A stretch of DNA of 64,000 nucleotides from an uncultured bacterium (GTDB lineage Bacteria > DRYD01): NCBI GenBank assembly GCA_937139605.1, contig CAKZQG010000002.1, positions 24,457 through 88,456 of the forward strand, written 5' to 3'. The notes below the pieces were generated by a model. That model searched no databases, was not told the origin of the DNA, and was given only the letters and a program-made list of their open reading frames with translations. Position numbers and translations under genes: made by a program. Below, one piece after another: positions 40,187 through 50,000 of the stretch. How positions within the stretch are numbered: position 1 is the first letter of the stretch; every line of letters begins with the position of its first letter.

Positions 40187-40285
40187 CTAACGGGGATACA
40201 TTGACAAATGTATCACCGTTTTGTTATTATGCCCTATTAGTGTTTTTTGCGGTAGCGAATCACTACCAATTTCATTATTCTTCAT
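40151..40285 (-). ncRNA. Candidate small structured RNA upstream of and co-oriented with the RT (possible msr/msd-like RNA), overlapping a 32-codon ORF
   Basis: Hairpins GGTAG/CTACC, AACGG-x-GATACATT/AATGTATC-x-CCGTT and the terminator stem within 135 nt; sORF MKNNEIGSDSLPQKTLIGHNNKTVIHLSMYPR (40187-40285) with GGAG upstream. Confidence 0.45.
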
Positions 40286-40570
40286 ATCTTATTTTTCTCC
40301 TTTTATTAAAATAAAATGGAATTAATTTAAAGAAAAAAAATGATTTTATTCTAAGGAAAGCTATAAAATGGGAATTAAAAGATTTCCCTACTTTTAAGCT
40401 AAATTTTTTAAAAATAAAGGAATAGATCCAAAAACAACAAAACAAAAAAATATAAGATTATTATTGAAGTTATTACATTTCTTTAATTTTATTTAGAAGG
40501 TTATTTCTAATTATTTGAAAATTAAATATTAAATATTAAATATCTTTTACGAGTAAGTGGGTGATTAAGG

Positions 40571-41569
40571 ATGATAATAAGAGGATATTACATAGAGTTT
40601 CCTAAAAGTGATTTAATTAAAAAAGAAAAAATAATTCAGAATATAAAAGAAGATGAAATATTAATTAAAGTAAAATGCTGCGGATTCTGTAGAACAGATT
40701 TACACGTTATTGATGGAGAAATAGATGCAAAATACCCTGTTATCCCTGGACATCAGGTAGTCGGATACATCGTTAGCAAAGGAAATAAAGTTAATAATTT
40801 TAACTTAAATGATAGAGTCGGGGTATATTGGCTATATTCTTCTTGTTTAAAATGTAAGTTCTGTAAAAATGGGTTAGAAAATCTATGTGATAATGGATTA
40901 TTTACTGGTTTTAATGTAGATGGTGGCTATGCAGATTATATTGTTGCTAAAAAGGACTATGTGGTTAATTTAAATGGGTTTAAAGATTACAGTGATTATG
41001 AGTTAGCGCCAATGCTTTGCGGCGGCATTATTGGTTATCGAGCTTTTAGCTTTATTAAAGATAAAGAAATCATCGGGATATATGGCTTAGGTTCTAGTGG
41101 CCATATTATAACACAAATCGCGAAAAATTTAAATAAAAAAATAGTGGTTTTTATTAAACCTAATGATCAAAAAGCTAAAGAAATAGCGATAAATTTAGGA
41201 ATAAAAGATATATATTATAGCAATGAAATTATCAAAGATAAATTAGAAGGGATAATTATATTTGCGCCTGTTGGAGAGTTAGTAAAATATTCTTTAATGA
41301 ATTTAGAGAAGGGTGGGGTTGTAGTTTGTGCAGGCATCCATATGAGTGAGATCCCTGCTTTTGAGTATAAATATTTATGGGGTGAAAGAAGCATAAGAAG
41401 TGTAGCTAATGTAACTAAAAACGATGCTACCGAATTTTTTAATATTATCTCGAATATCCCTAAAATTAATATCCATTATGATGTGTTTCCTTTAAGTCAG
41501 GTAAATAAAGTAATAAAAGATATAAGAAAATCTATTTTAAAACCTTCCGTAGTTTTTGAAGTTGATTAA
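40571..41569 (+). CDS. Zinc-dependent alcohol dehydrogenase
   Basis: 'KVKCCGFCRTDLHVIDGEI', 'VIPGHQVVGYIVSKG', 'CLKCKFCKNGLENLCDN', 'GIYGLGSSGHIITQIA'. Confidence 0.92.
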   Translation: MIIRGYYIEFPKSDLIKKEKIIQNIKEDEILIKVKCCGFCRTDLHVIDGEIDAKYPVIPGHQVVGYIVSKGNKVNNFNLNDRVGVYWLYSSCLKCKFCKNGLENLCDNGLFTGFNVDGGYADYIVAKKDYVVNLNGFKDYSDYELAPMLCGGIIGYRAFSFIKDKEIIGIYGLGSSGHIITQIAKNLNKKIVVFIKPNDQKAKEIAINLGIKDIYYSNEIIKDKLEGIIIFAPVGELVKYSLMNLEKGGVVVCAGIHMSEIPAFEYKYLWGERSIRSVANVTKNDATEFFNIISNIPKINIHYDVFPLSQVNKVIKDIRKSILKPSVVFEVD

Positions 41570-41592
41570 AAATAATATGAAAATATTATTGT

Positions 41593-42876
41593 TTAATAAG
41601 GTTTAAATGATATTGAATTTTCATTATAAATTGTATCAGTTATTTTTATTAGTTTAAAGGTTTCTATGTTTAATAAATATAAATCATAATTTCCAGAGTT
41701 TTTACAGGATAAAATTATATTCTCTGAATCTATGAAATCCATACTTTCTATCTTGTTCAGTATAACAGGGATCTCTTTTTTTATCCTCATATAAGAATTA
41801 GTTTTTTCATCTTTTATTATATCAATAGAAGAAATAATAATTTTGTCTTCTTGGGGGTAAGCGAACATAGTTTTTGTAGGATTAACAGCTATAGTAGATG
41901 TTATAACATCATTTTCTACAGAGGGATTAATAACGTCTGCATTATTTCCATTAATGAAAACTTTATATATTCCATAGAAATTATCATAGTAATATGAGAA
42001 GTTATAGTTAAATATCTTTGTATATGAAACTAATAAAGTGTTATAATCTATAAAGTAAAAACTAAGAACCCCTTCTAGTAGTTCATGAACTTCTTTAGTT
42101 TTTAAATCAATAAACTTTAGAACAGGCTTTTTATCTATAATTTTTTTTGCATATTTTAAATAAGTGTAATCATCTTTTATATTTATAAAAAATATTCTTT
42201 GATCATAAAAATCCCATTTTGGATTATAATTATACCTATCGTCTTCATTATAAAAATTAGTTATTTTTTCTATATTGTTATTTTTAATATCATATATGTA
42301 TAGATTATAGTTTCCATCTTTATTGGAAACGAAAGCTAATTTATCACCTTTATTAGAAAAACAGGGATATGCACTATCTGAATATTCCATATTAAGCTTT
42401 TTATAAATATTTAATTTATAATTGTATTTATCTAAGTATCCTAAAACGATTTGACCATACCCATTTTCGTCAATAACAAAAGCTATATTGTAATTATTTA
42501 TGTTATTTTTTATTTTTTTATTTCTGTTATTTTTTTCTAATAAACTGTAAAATTCTTTGATTATTTGATTTTTATATTCTGTTTTGTTATTTTGATTTGT
42601 AGTGTTTTTATCTATACTTTGGTTTTGATTAGTATTTTGATTTTCATATATTTTTTTAGATGCTTCATTTAAATTATTGGTTTTATTGATATCGTTTTGA
42701 TAAACGTTTTGGTAGATATTATAGTTATTGGAATAAATTATAGTTTTTGGGTTTTTATTATTTGAGTTTACTAAGCTTTTTGAGTTATTTTTTAAAATAT
42801 AAATTATTAATATTATATTTAAAAATATTGAAATAATAATAAAAAAAATTATCAAATGATTTTTTAATTTTAACAT
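41593..42876 (-). CDS. Membrane-anchored TolB/PD40-like beta-propeller protein
   Basis: N-terminal TM, Asn-rich linker, repeats 'YPCFSNKGDKLAFVSNKDGNYNLYIYDIKNN'. Confidence 0.65.
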   Translation of the reverse strand: MLKLKNHLIIFFIIISIFLNIILIIYILKNNSKSLVNSNNKNPKTIIYSNNYNIYQNVYQNDINKTNNLNEASKKIYENQNTNQNQSIDKNTTNQNNKTEYKNQIIKEFYSLLEKNNRNKKIKNNINNYNIAFVIDENGYGQIVLGYLDKYNYKLNIYKKLNMEYSDSAYPCFSNKGDKLAFVSNKDGNYNLYIYDIKNNNIEKITNFYNEDDRYNYNPKWDFYDQRIFFINIKDDYTYLKYAKKIIDKKPVLKFIDLKTKEVHELLEGVLSFYFIDYNTLLVSYTKIFNYNFSYYYDNFYGIYKVFINGNNADVINPSVENDVITSTIAVNPTKTMFAYPQEDKIIISSIDIIKDEKTNSYMRIKKEIPVILNKIESMDFIDSENIILSCKNSGNYDLYLLNIETFKLIKITDTIYNENSISFKPY

Positions 42877-42924
42877 ACTGCCACCCCCCTTTTAGAAAAG
42901 AATTTAATGGATATTGATTGGTTA

Positions 42925-43560
42925 TTAATTTATTTTTTTTCTAAAGATACATTCATAAACTCCTTCATAATCTTCTGTAATTTCTAAATCGGAATCTAAT
43001 TTATAGCCTTTTGTTCTTAATGCTCGCCTGGCGAAAACTAACTCCCAACCTTGGGATCCTAATTCATTGATTTTTTTCTGAAATTCATAATCTTCAAAAC
43101 TGTCTATCCTGTAAATATATTTTGGATTATTTTTATTCTGATTTTCTGTCTTTTCATTAATTTTTAATAAATTATTGTTTAAATTTATTAGTTGTTGAAT
43201 TTCATTATTTGAATTATACTTAAATTCTGAAAAAAAATTAAACGATATCAGAAAAATTGAAATAATCATAATTACAAGGAGAACTAATATTGATTTTAAT
43301 TGGGTATTAATTTGTTTTAAAAATTTTATAAAATTACTATTTTCGTTATAGTTTTTAAGGTATTCTGTGATTTCATATAAGATTGATGTATCATTTATTT
43401 CTTGGATAGGGATGTTTATTTTTTCTATATTTAAATCTGGAGCATCAAGTTTAATTATTTCTATTTCAATATCTTTTTTATTTTGATTAAAAGAAATTTT
43501 ATTAATAATAAAATTATTGATATTTAGTTTATTTTTAAGATATTCATAAATTGTTTTCAT
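42925..43560 (-). CDS. TM protein with C-terminal DUF4177-like domain
   Basis: Central TM; 'YRIDSFEDYEFQKKINELGSQGWELVFARRA...YECIFRKK'. Confidence 0.6.
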   Translation of the reverse strand: MKTIYEYLKNKLNINNFIINKISFNQNKKDIEIEIIKLDAPDLNIEKINIPIQEINDTSILYEITEYLKNYNENSNFIKFLKQINTQLKSILVLLVIMIISIFLISFNFFSEFKYNSNNEIQQLINLNNNLLKINEKTENQNKNNPKYIYRIDSFEDYEFQKKINELGSQGWELVFARRALRTKGYKLDSDLEITEDYEGVYECIFRKKIN

Positions 43561-43624
43561 GATTTCACCCCCTTATGGTTTTGGTCTAATTTAATTTAAT
43601 TTAATTTTTGTTTAATTTATAAGC

Positions 43625-44320
43625 TTATTTTAATCTGCAATCGTAATAGCATAGTATATAGAATGATTTATAGCTTCCGAAATCACCTAATCCATCTATT
43701 TTTCCACTTTTTATTAGAGGATCATAGAGATATGTACCTGAGATAAAGATACCTTTTGATAAGTAAGCCCATGGGTTATCTGAATCTATATATAATGATT
43801 TATCTTCTATTGTTTTTTCTAAGTACTTACAAAGTCTTTTTTCATCTTCATATGATAGATTATACCATATTTCATTTTCTGGTTTTATTTCAAGAGCCAA
43901 GGGTTTATAATATTTATAAAAATTGTTTTCTGAACCAAAGTAAGTAGTGTCGTTTTTATAGTATAAAGTAAGAAAGTAATAGTATTTATCAGATTTGTAT
44001 GTAGCTACTGTGCTGTATTCATACGGTAAAGTTCTTTCATAATATGATAAATCTTTCCATTGAATTTCAGTAATTGTATATTTTCTATATCTTGTGAAGT
44101 ACTGTTTAGCTGCGTTTTTAACTTTTATATATATATCTGTTATGTCTAACCATACAGAAATATAGGTTAAAGTTGATATATAATCACTATATGAGAAAGT
44201 AGGATTTATTTTTGAATAAATAATGATAATAGCAATACTTAAAAATATACAAACTAATCTAATTATTTTTAAATTTTTCATAATTTTGTTTTTTATTTTT
44301 TTTGTTATAGTTATTAACAT
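43625..44320 (-). CDS. Paralogous membrane/secreted protein A (unrecognised family)
   Basis: N-terminal TM; C-terminal 'DPLIKSGKIDGLGDFGSYKSFYILCYYDCRLK' shared with the two neighbours. Confidence 0.6.
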   Translation of the reverse strand: MLITITKKIKNKIMKNLKIIRLVCIFLSIAIIIIYSKINPTFSYSDYISTLTYISVWLDITDIYIKVKNAAKQYFTRYRKYTITEIQWKDLSYYERTLPYEYSTVATYKSDKYYYFLTLYYKNDTTYFGSENNFYKYYKPLALEIKPENEIWYNLSYEDEKRLCKYLEKTIEDKSLYIDSDNPWAYLSKGIFISGTYLYDPLIKSGKIDGLGDFGSYKSFYILCYYDCRLK

Positions 44321-44366
44321 TTTTTGAATTCTTAATCTGTTTTATTTTTTTTAATTTTATTTTTTA

Positions 44367-44945
44367 TTAATAACAAAGGATATATAAAGAGGAATCATTT
44401 GTATCATTTCCTAAATTCATAATTTCTCCTGTTTGTATTAAGGGATTTACTCCTGACCTACCTGTAATAACTTTACCTTTTTTTAAATCAATTACATAAT
44501 CAATTTTATCATCTAAAAAATAATAAATACTTTTTTTATTTTTGTAAGGTGTATAGCCATTATATCTATGAAATAAATAATTACTTATATTTACTTCAAT
44601 AGCAAAAATTCCTTGGTATTTATTTTTATAAGATCCAAAATTTTTTTCATAATCAGCTCCCCAAAGAGTAATTAATAAACCTAATTCTGGAACAATATAT
44701 GTATTAGAATCTATATTTGGTAAGTCTTCATCATAATAAGCAAGATTTTTCCAAAAGATATTAGATATAACTATATTAATTTTACTATTTATATAATCAT
44801 TGTATAGTAAAACAAAAGCATGCTTAACTTTTTTGTAGATATCTTCAATGTATAAAGCTAAATAAGCATATATTTTGGCTTCTTCATCAGTTAAACTTTC
44901 TGAATATAGGTAGTTTTTACTAAAAAATATATTTAAAATATACAT
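44367..44945 (-). CDS. Paralogous membrane/secreted protein B (unrecognised family)
   Basis: 'GKVITGRSGVNPLIQTGEIMNLGNDTNDSSLYILCY'. Confidence 0.6.
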   Translation of the reverse strand: MYILNIFFSKNYLYSESLTDEEAKIYAYLALYIEDIYKKVKHAFVLLYNDYINSKINIVISNIFWKNLAYYDEDLPNIDSNTYIVPELGLLITLWGADYEKNFGSYKNKYQGIFAIEVNISNYLFHRYNGYTPYKNKKSIYYFLDDKIDYVIDLKKGKVITGRSGVNPLIQTGEIMNLGNDTNDSSLYILCY

Positions 44946-45038
44946 GATAATAAAAATATTAGCAATTTGTATATATTTTTTAATGATTTTTATATTATAA
45001 ATTCACCTCCTTTGGGTTTTTATTTACCTTAAATTGGA

Positions 45039-45578
45039 TTAATAGCAAAATATATAAAGTGATACGTAGTTAGTATCGCTTCCTAATTCAAGTAATTCTC
45101 CATTTACTATTAATGGGTTACAACCTGCTTTGGCAGTAATTACTTTACCACTTGATAAATCATAAGTTTTTTTATCATTTTTATTATCTTTATTATTTTC
45201 ATCATCAATTAGCATATCTACATAATAATATACATATTTATTTTCTTTATATAAGATGTCATTAGATATATTAATTTCTAAAGCGAACCTACCTATGATA
45301 TTATTTTTTTCAGACCCAAAATATCTATAATCTTTGTTACAATATGTAGTTACTATTAATCCTTCATCGTAATTGTATATTTTTCCATTAGCAAAAGGTA
45401 GTATTTTATTATAAAATGAATAATAAATAGAAAAAATAGAACTTGCTAAATTATAATACCTTTCTTCTTGTTCTTCTTTATAAGTCTTAGAATATATAAA
45501 ACTACTACTAAAAATTAATATATTGAATATTATTATTAAGTAAAATTTAATGATGTTTTTTATCATATTAAGCCCCAC
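45039..45578 (-). CDS. Paralogous membrane/secreted protein C (unrecognised family)
   Basis: 'GKVITAKAGCNPLIVNGELLELGSDTNYVSLYIFCY'; SD-like sequence upstream. Confidence 0.6.
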   Translation of the reverse strand: MGLNMIKNIIKFYLIIIFNILIFSSSFIYSKTYKEEQEERYYNLASSIFSIYYSFYNKILPFANGKIYNYDEGLIVTTYCNKDYRYFGSEKNNIIGRFALEINISNDILYKENKYVYYYVDMLIDDENNKDNKNDKKTYDLSSGKVITAKAGCNPLIVNGELLELGSDTNYVSLYIFCY

Positions 45579-45745
45579 TTTTTATTTTTTTGCTTTAAGG
45601 ATATTTATATTATATTTTTTTCATAAAAATTCCTCTAAAAATATAAAAAATATATAATTAAAAATGTTGATAAAAGTCAATAAAATTATATAAAAATTAA
45701 CATTATTTTAAAAAATAAACATTTTATAAACAGAATTTATAAAAA

Positions 45746-46003
45746 AAGGATATAAAGGAAGTAATAGATAGTGCTAAAGATTATATAGCTAAAAGAACTA
45801 AAGGATTATCTAATAAGGAAAGAGAGAAATTAGCAGTGGTTTTTGATATAGACGAAACTGCATTATCCAATTTGGAGTTTTTATATAAAACTAATTTTGA
45901 AGATGATTATGATTTAAGAATTGAATGGTTTAAAGAAGCTAAAGCTAAGCCTATTAAATTTTAAACAGGATATGAAGGATATGAAAAAGTATATTTAAAA
46001 CCA
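45746..46003 (+). pseudogene. Fragment of HAD family class IIIB acid phosphatase
   Basis: 'KDIKEVIDSAKDYIAKRTKGLSNKEREKLAVVFDIDETALSNLEFLYKTNFEDDY...WFKEAKAKPIKF*TGYEGYEKVYLKPK': N-terminal DxDxT motif then abrupt join to a distal segment. Confidence 0.6.
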
Positions 46004-46016
46004 AAAATTATTTTAG

Positions 46017-46593
46017 TTATTTTAATTTTATTACATATGCTTTGCTCTTTGCTTTATCAAATTTATCGAAGATGCTACCTGTAGTATATACATAACCTTT
46101 TTTATCTACATATATTGATTCAGCTGTCAATTTAGTATTATTAATTTTATTTGTAATATTATTTATTATGATTTTCCCGTTGTTTCCAAAAGTAGTATCT
46201 AAGGTTCCATTTTTATTTAATTTTATTATATATCCGTATATATTTGTATCAAGAGTTTCTTCTTTATCATTATAAACATCAGCATAGACGGTTCCTGTGG
46301 TGTAGATACTCCCATAATTATCTAAAAATATAGAATCAACTCTACTTATTTCATCTTTATTATTGACTATATAAATTGAATTTACTTTAAGTGAATCGCT
46401 TTTATTATTTTTTTCCAATTATATCTTTATTTTTAATAACTATTAAACCATTATTTTTAAAACTATTATCTAATTTCTTATCGTTTTTTAATTTCACTAT
46501 ATATATATTACTATTGTCTTTATTGGAATATACATTACCGGCAATATATATTTTTTCATTTTTATCTATGTAAATTGTATTACCACTTTTATA
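46017..46593 (-). pseudogene. Delta-60 repeat protein remnant, frameshifted
   Basis: 'NTIYIDKNEKIYIAGNVYSNKDNSNIYIVKLKNDKKLDNSFKNNGLIVIKNKDIIGKK*' then, one frame over, 'VNSIYIVNNKDEISRVDSIFLDNYGSIYTTGTVY...YGYIIKLNKNGTLDTTFGNNGKIIINN...'; shift at an A7 tract near 46417. Confidence 0.65.
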
Positions 46594-46791
46594 TCAGCTA
46601 GCTTAGAATATATTAATATCTTAAGAAATCATATACTAAAAGAAGATAATGTACTCTTTAGATTAGCAGAAGATGTATTAACTCAAGATATAGATGAAAA
46701 AATGTATAATGAATTCAATGAAATAAATATAGGCCATCAATGCCCTCATTACCTTAATACAAAAGCTCAAGAACTACATACTAAAATATAA
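46591..46791 (+). pseudogene. C-terminal fragment of hemerythrin (HHE) domain protein
   Basis: 'ISASLEYINILRNHILKEDNVLFRLAEDVLTQDIDEKMYNEFNEINIGHQCPHYLNTKAQELHTKI*'; no start codon or N-terminal part. Confidence 0.55.
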
Positions 46792-46845
46792 TAAAAAATA
46801 AAGATGCTCATTAGAAATTAGGATAATTAGGAGGTGGTTTTTAAA

Positions 46846-47007
46846 ATGGAAAATTTAACATCCTTAAGACCCCTTAATGAAATTATTACCCTATTACTAA
46901 CAGGAATAATAGGAACAATTATTTTCTTAATTATAATGAACTTTATTTATAAAAATAGGTACACTAAACCCGAAGATACCTTAAAGTATTTTAAAAGAAA
47001 TAAATAA
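46846..47007 (+). CDS. Small single-TM protein directly upstream of narG
   Basis: MENLTSLRPLNEIITLLLTGIIGTIIFLIIMNFIYKNRYTKPEDTLKYFKRNK; GGAGGTGG SD; below the ORF-track length cutoff. Confidence 0.65.
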   Translation: MENLTSLRPLNEIITLLLTGIIGTIIFLIIMNFIYKNRYTKPEDTLKYFKRNK

Positions 47008-47072
47008 CAAAAGTATGAATTCTTTAAAGTATTTTATTTTTTAAATATTTTTTTGAAATATGAGGAGGTGAA

Positions 47073-50000
47073 ATGATGAGCCAATTTGTAGAGAGATTGG
47101 ATGCTGAAGGTAGAATGTGGGAAGATATGTACCGAAATAGATGGCAATACGATAAAGTAGTTAGAAGCACTCATGGAGTTAATTGTACAGGTGGTTGCTC
47201 GTGGATGATATATGTTAAAGACGGGTTAATTTCTTGGGAACTTCAGGCAACAGACTATCCGATGATAGATCCTAATATTCCTCCTTATGAGCCGCGTGGC
47301 TGCCCTAGAGGAATATCTTTTAGCTGGTATATATATAGCCCTATAAGGGTAAAATACCCATACATTAGAACAGCTTTATATAATAGTTTTCAAAAAGGTT
47401 TAGAAAAATATAATAACCCTGTAAAAGCTTGGGAATATGTAGTAAAAGAAGATGATAAGAAATATAAAAAAGCGAGAGGAAAAGGAGGATTTAAAAGAAT
47501 AACATGGGATGAAGTAGCTACTATAATATCTGCTGCTTTGATTTATACTATAAAAGAATATGGCCCTGATAGGATCGTAGGATTTACCCCTATTCCTGCT
47601 ATGAGTATGATGAGCTATGCAAGTGGTGCAAGGTTTTTAGAGCTTATTGGTGGAGTCGCTATGAGCTTTTATGATTGGTATTGTGATTTACCTACTGCTT
47701 CACCACAAGTTTGGGGAGAACAAACAGATGTGGCAGAAAGCGCAGATTGGTATCACTCTAAATTTATTGCTACAGTTGGATCTAATGTCTTAATGACAAG
47801 AACCCCTGATGCACATTTCCTTGTAGAAGCACGGCATAACGGCACTAAAGTGGTTGTTTTCTCTCCTGATTATAGTATGGTTTCAAGACATGCGGATTGG
47901 TGGATCCCTGTAAAACCTGGCCAAGATGCCGCCTTCTGGTTGGCTGTTAATCATGTCATATTAACCGAATATTATTATAAAAAACAAGAACCGTATTTTA
48001 TTAATTATTTAAAACAATATTCTGATGCCCCAATGTTAGTTATCTTAGAAAAACAAGATCAAAATTATTATCCCTCTAAATATCTTAGAGCTTCAGATTT
48101 AGAAGAATTCCAAAATGAAGAAAACTCCGACTGGAAAACCTTAGTTTTTGATAAATTAACTAATAAAATAACATTAGTACCTGGTAGTATTGGCTTTAAA
48201 TATCAAAAAGAAAAAGGATTGTGGAATCTAGAATTGGTAAATGTAAAAACTAAAGAACCAGTTGATCCATTATTAACTTTTATAGATAATTATGATGAGA
48301 TAGTTTTAGTCAATTTACCTGATTTTGTTAATAAAAAAGATATTCAAAGAGGTTGTCCTGTTAAAAAGGTTGTAACTAAAACTGGTATAAAGTATATTAC
48401 TACCGTTTTTGATTTACTTAATGCGCAGCTAGGGGTAAATAGAAATTTACCGGGAGAATACCCTAAATCATATAATGATGATTTACCTTATACTCCTAAG
48501 TGGCAGGAAAGATTTACTAAAATTTCAGGGGATACGGTAATAAATTTTGCTAATCAATGGGCACAAACAGCTGCTAAAACCGAAGGAAAATGTTGTATCA
48601 TAATAGGAGCAGGTGCTAACCATTGGTTCCATTCAGATTTAATATATAGAAGCTGTATATTAGCATTAATTCTTTGTGGATGTGTTGGTAAAAATGGTGG
48701 TGGATTAAACCATTATGTAGGGCAAGAGAAGGTGGTGCCAGTAAGTGCCTGGGCTACTATTGCTTTTGCTCTTGATTGGATAAGACCTCCTAGACGCCAA
48801 AATACACCATCTTTTCACTATGTTCATTCTTGCCAATGGAGATACGATAGAGATTCTATTAAAATGTCTTTGCCTTGGAAAAATATTGAGTATAATCATG
48901 CAATAGATTATCAAGTTAAAGCGGTAAGGCTTGGTTGGTTACCTTTTTATCCTCAATTTAATGTTAATCCTATAAAAATTGTAGATATGGCTAAATCAGA
49001 TGGTGCTAAAGATAATAATGATATCATTAATTGGATAGTTAAAAAAATCAAATCTAAAGAAATAAAGTTTAGTATAGAGGATCCAGATAATCCTATAAAT
49101 TTCCCGAGAGTATGGTTTATTTGGCGTGGGAATGCTTTAATGAGTAGTGCTAAAGGCCATGAATTTTTCCTTAAACATTACTTAGGAACAGACTGTAATG
49201 CTATAGCAGAAGAAGCTGATTTATCTAATCTAAAAGAGATTAACGTAGTTAAAGAAGCACCTACAGGAAAATTTGATTTAGTTATTGATATCAACTTTAG
49301 GATGGATACTAGTGCACTTTACTCTGATATAATTCTACCATCTGCTACTTGGTATGAAAAAAATGATTTAAATTCTACTGACTTACATTCTTATATTCAT
49401 CCACTTCAAGAAGCAGTTAAACCACTATGGGAATCTAAATCAGATTGGGATATTTTTAAATTTCTTGCTAAAAAGTTTAGTGAATTAGCTAAGGAGAATT
49501 TGCCTCAAAAAGTTATAGACGTCGTTGCTACTCCTTTAATGCATGATTCACCTAATGAAATAACTCAACCTGTTGTTAAAGATTGGAAATATGAAGATAT
49601 TGAAATAATTCCTGGTAAAAATTTCCCTAATTTAGCAATCGTTGAAAGGGATTATCATAATGTTTATAATAGATATATAACTTTAGGGGAATTAGTTTCT
49701 AAAGTGGGTGTTGGAGCTCATGGATTGGTCTGGAAAGAAGATGACGTATATGAAGAATTAAAAGAATTGAAATCAATAAAAATAGGGGATAAAGTTTATC
49801 CAAGTATAGAGGAAGATATAGATGCATGTAATGCAGTATTATGGATGGCACCTGAAACTAATGGGAAAATTGCTTTGAGAGCTTTCCAAGAAGAACAACA
49901 AAAAGTAGGTTTGGAATTAACTGACTTAGCTAAGGATAATGTTAATATTAGATATAGTTTTAGTGATTTAGTTGCTAAACCTTGTAGGGCACTTACAAGC

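Noticed and set aside
38959-40331. Diversity-generating retroelement (DGR)
   Set aside because: The RT has the retron-like GSPTSP block rather than the DGR-like sequence, no Avd-like gene is adjacent, and no TR/VR pair with A-specific differences was found by eye.
46391-46573. 60-aa plus-strand ORF
   Set aside because: Antisense to the delta-60 remnant, whose repeat pattern is recognisable on the minus strand.
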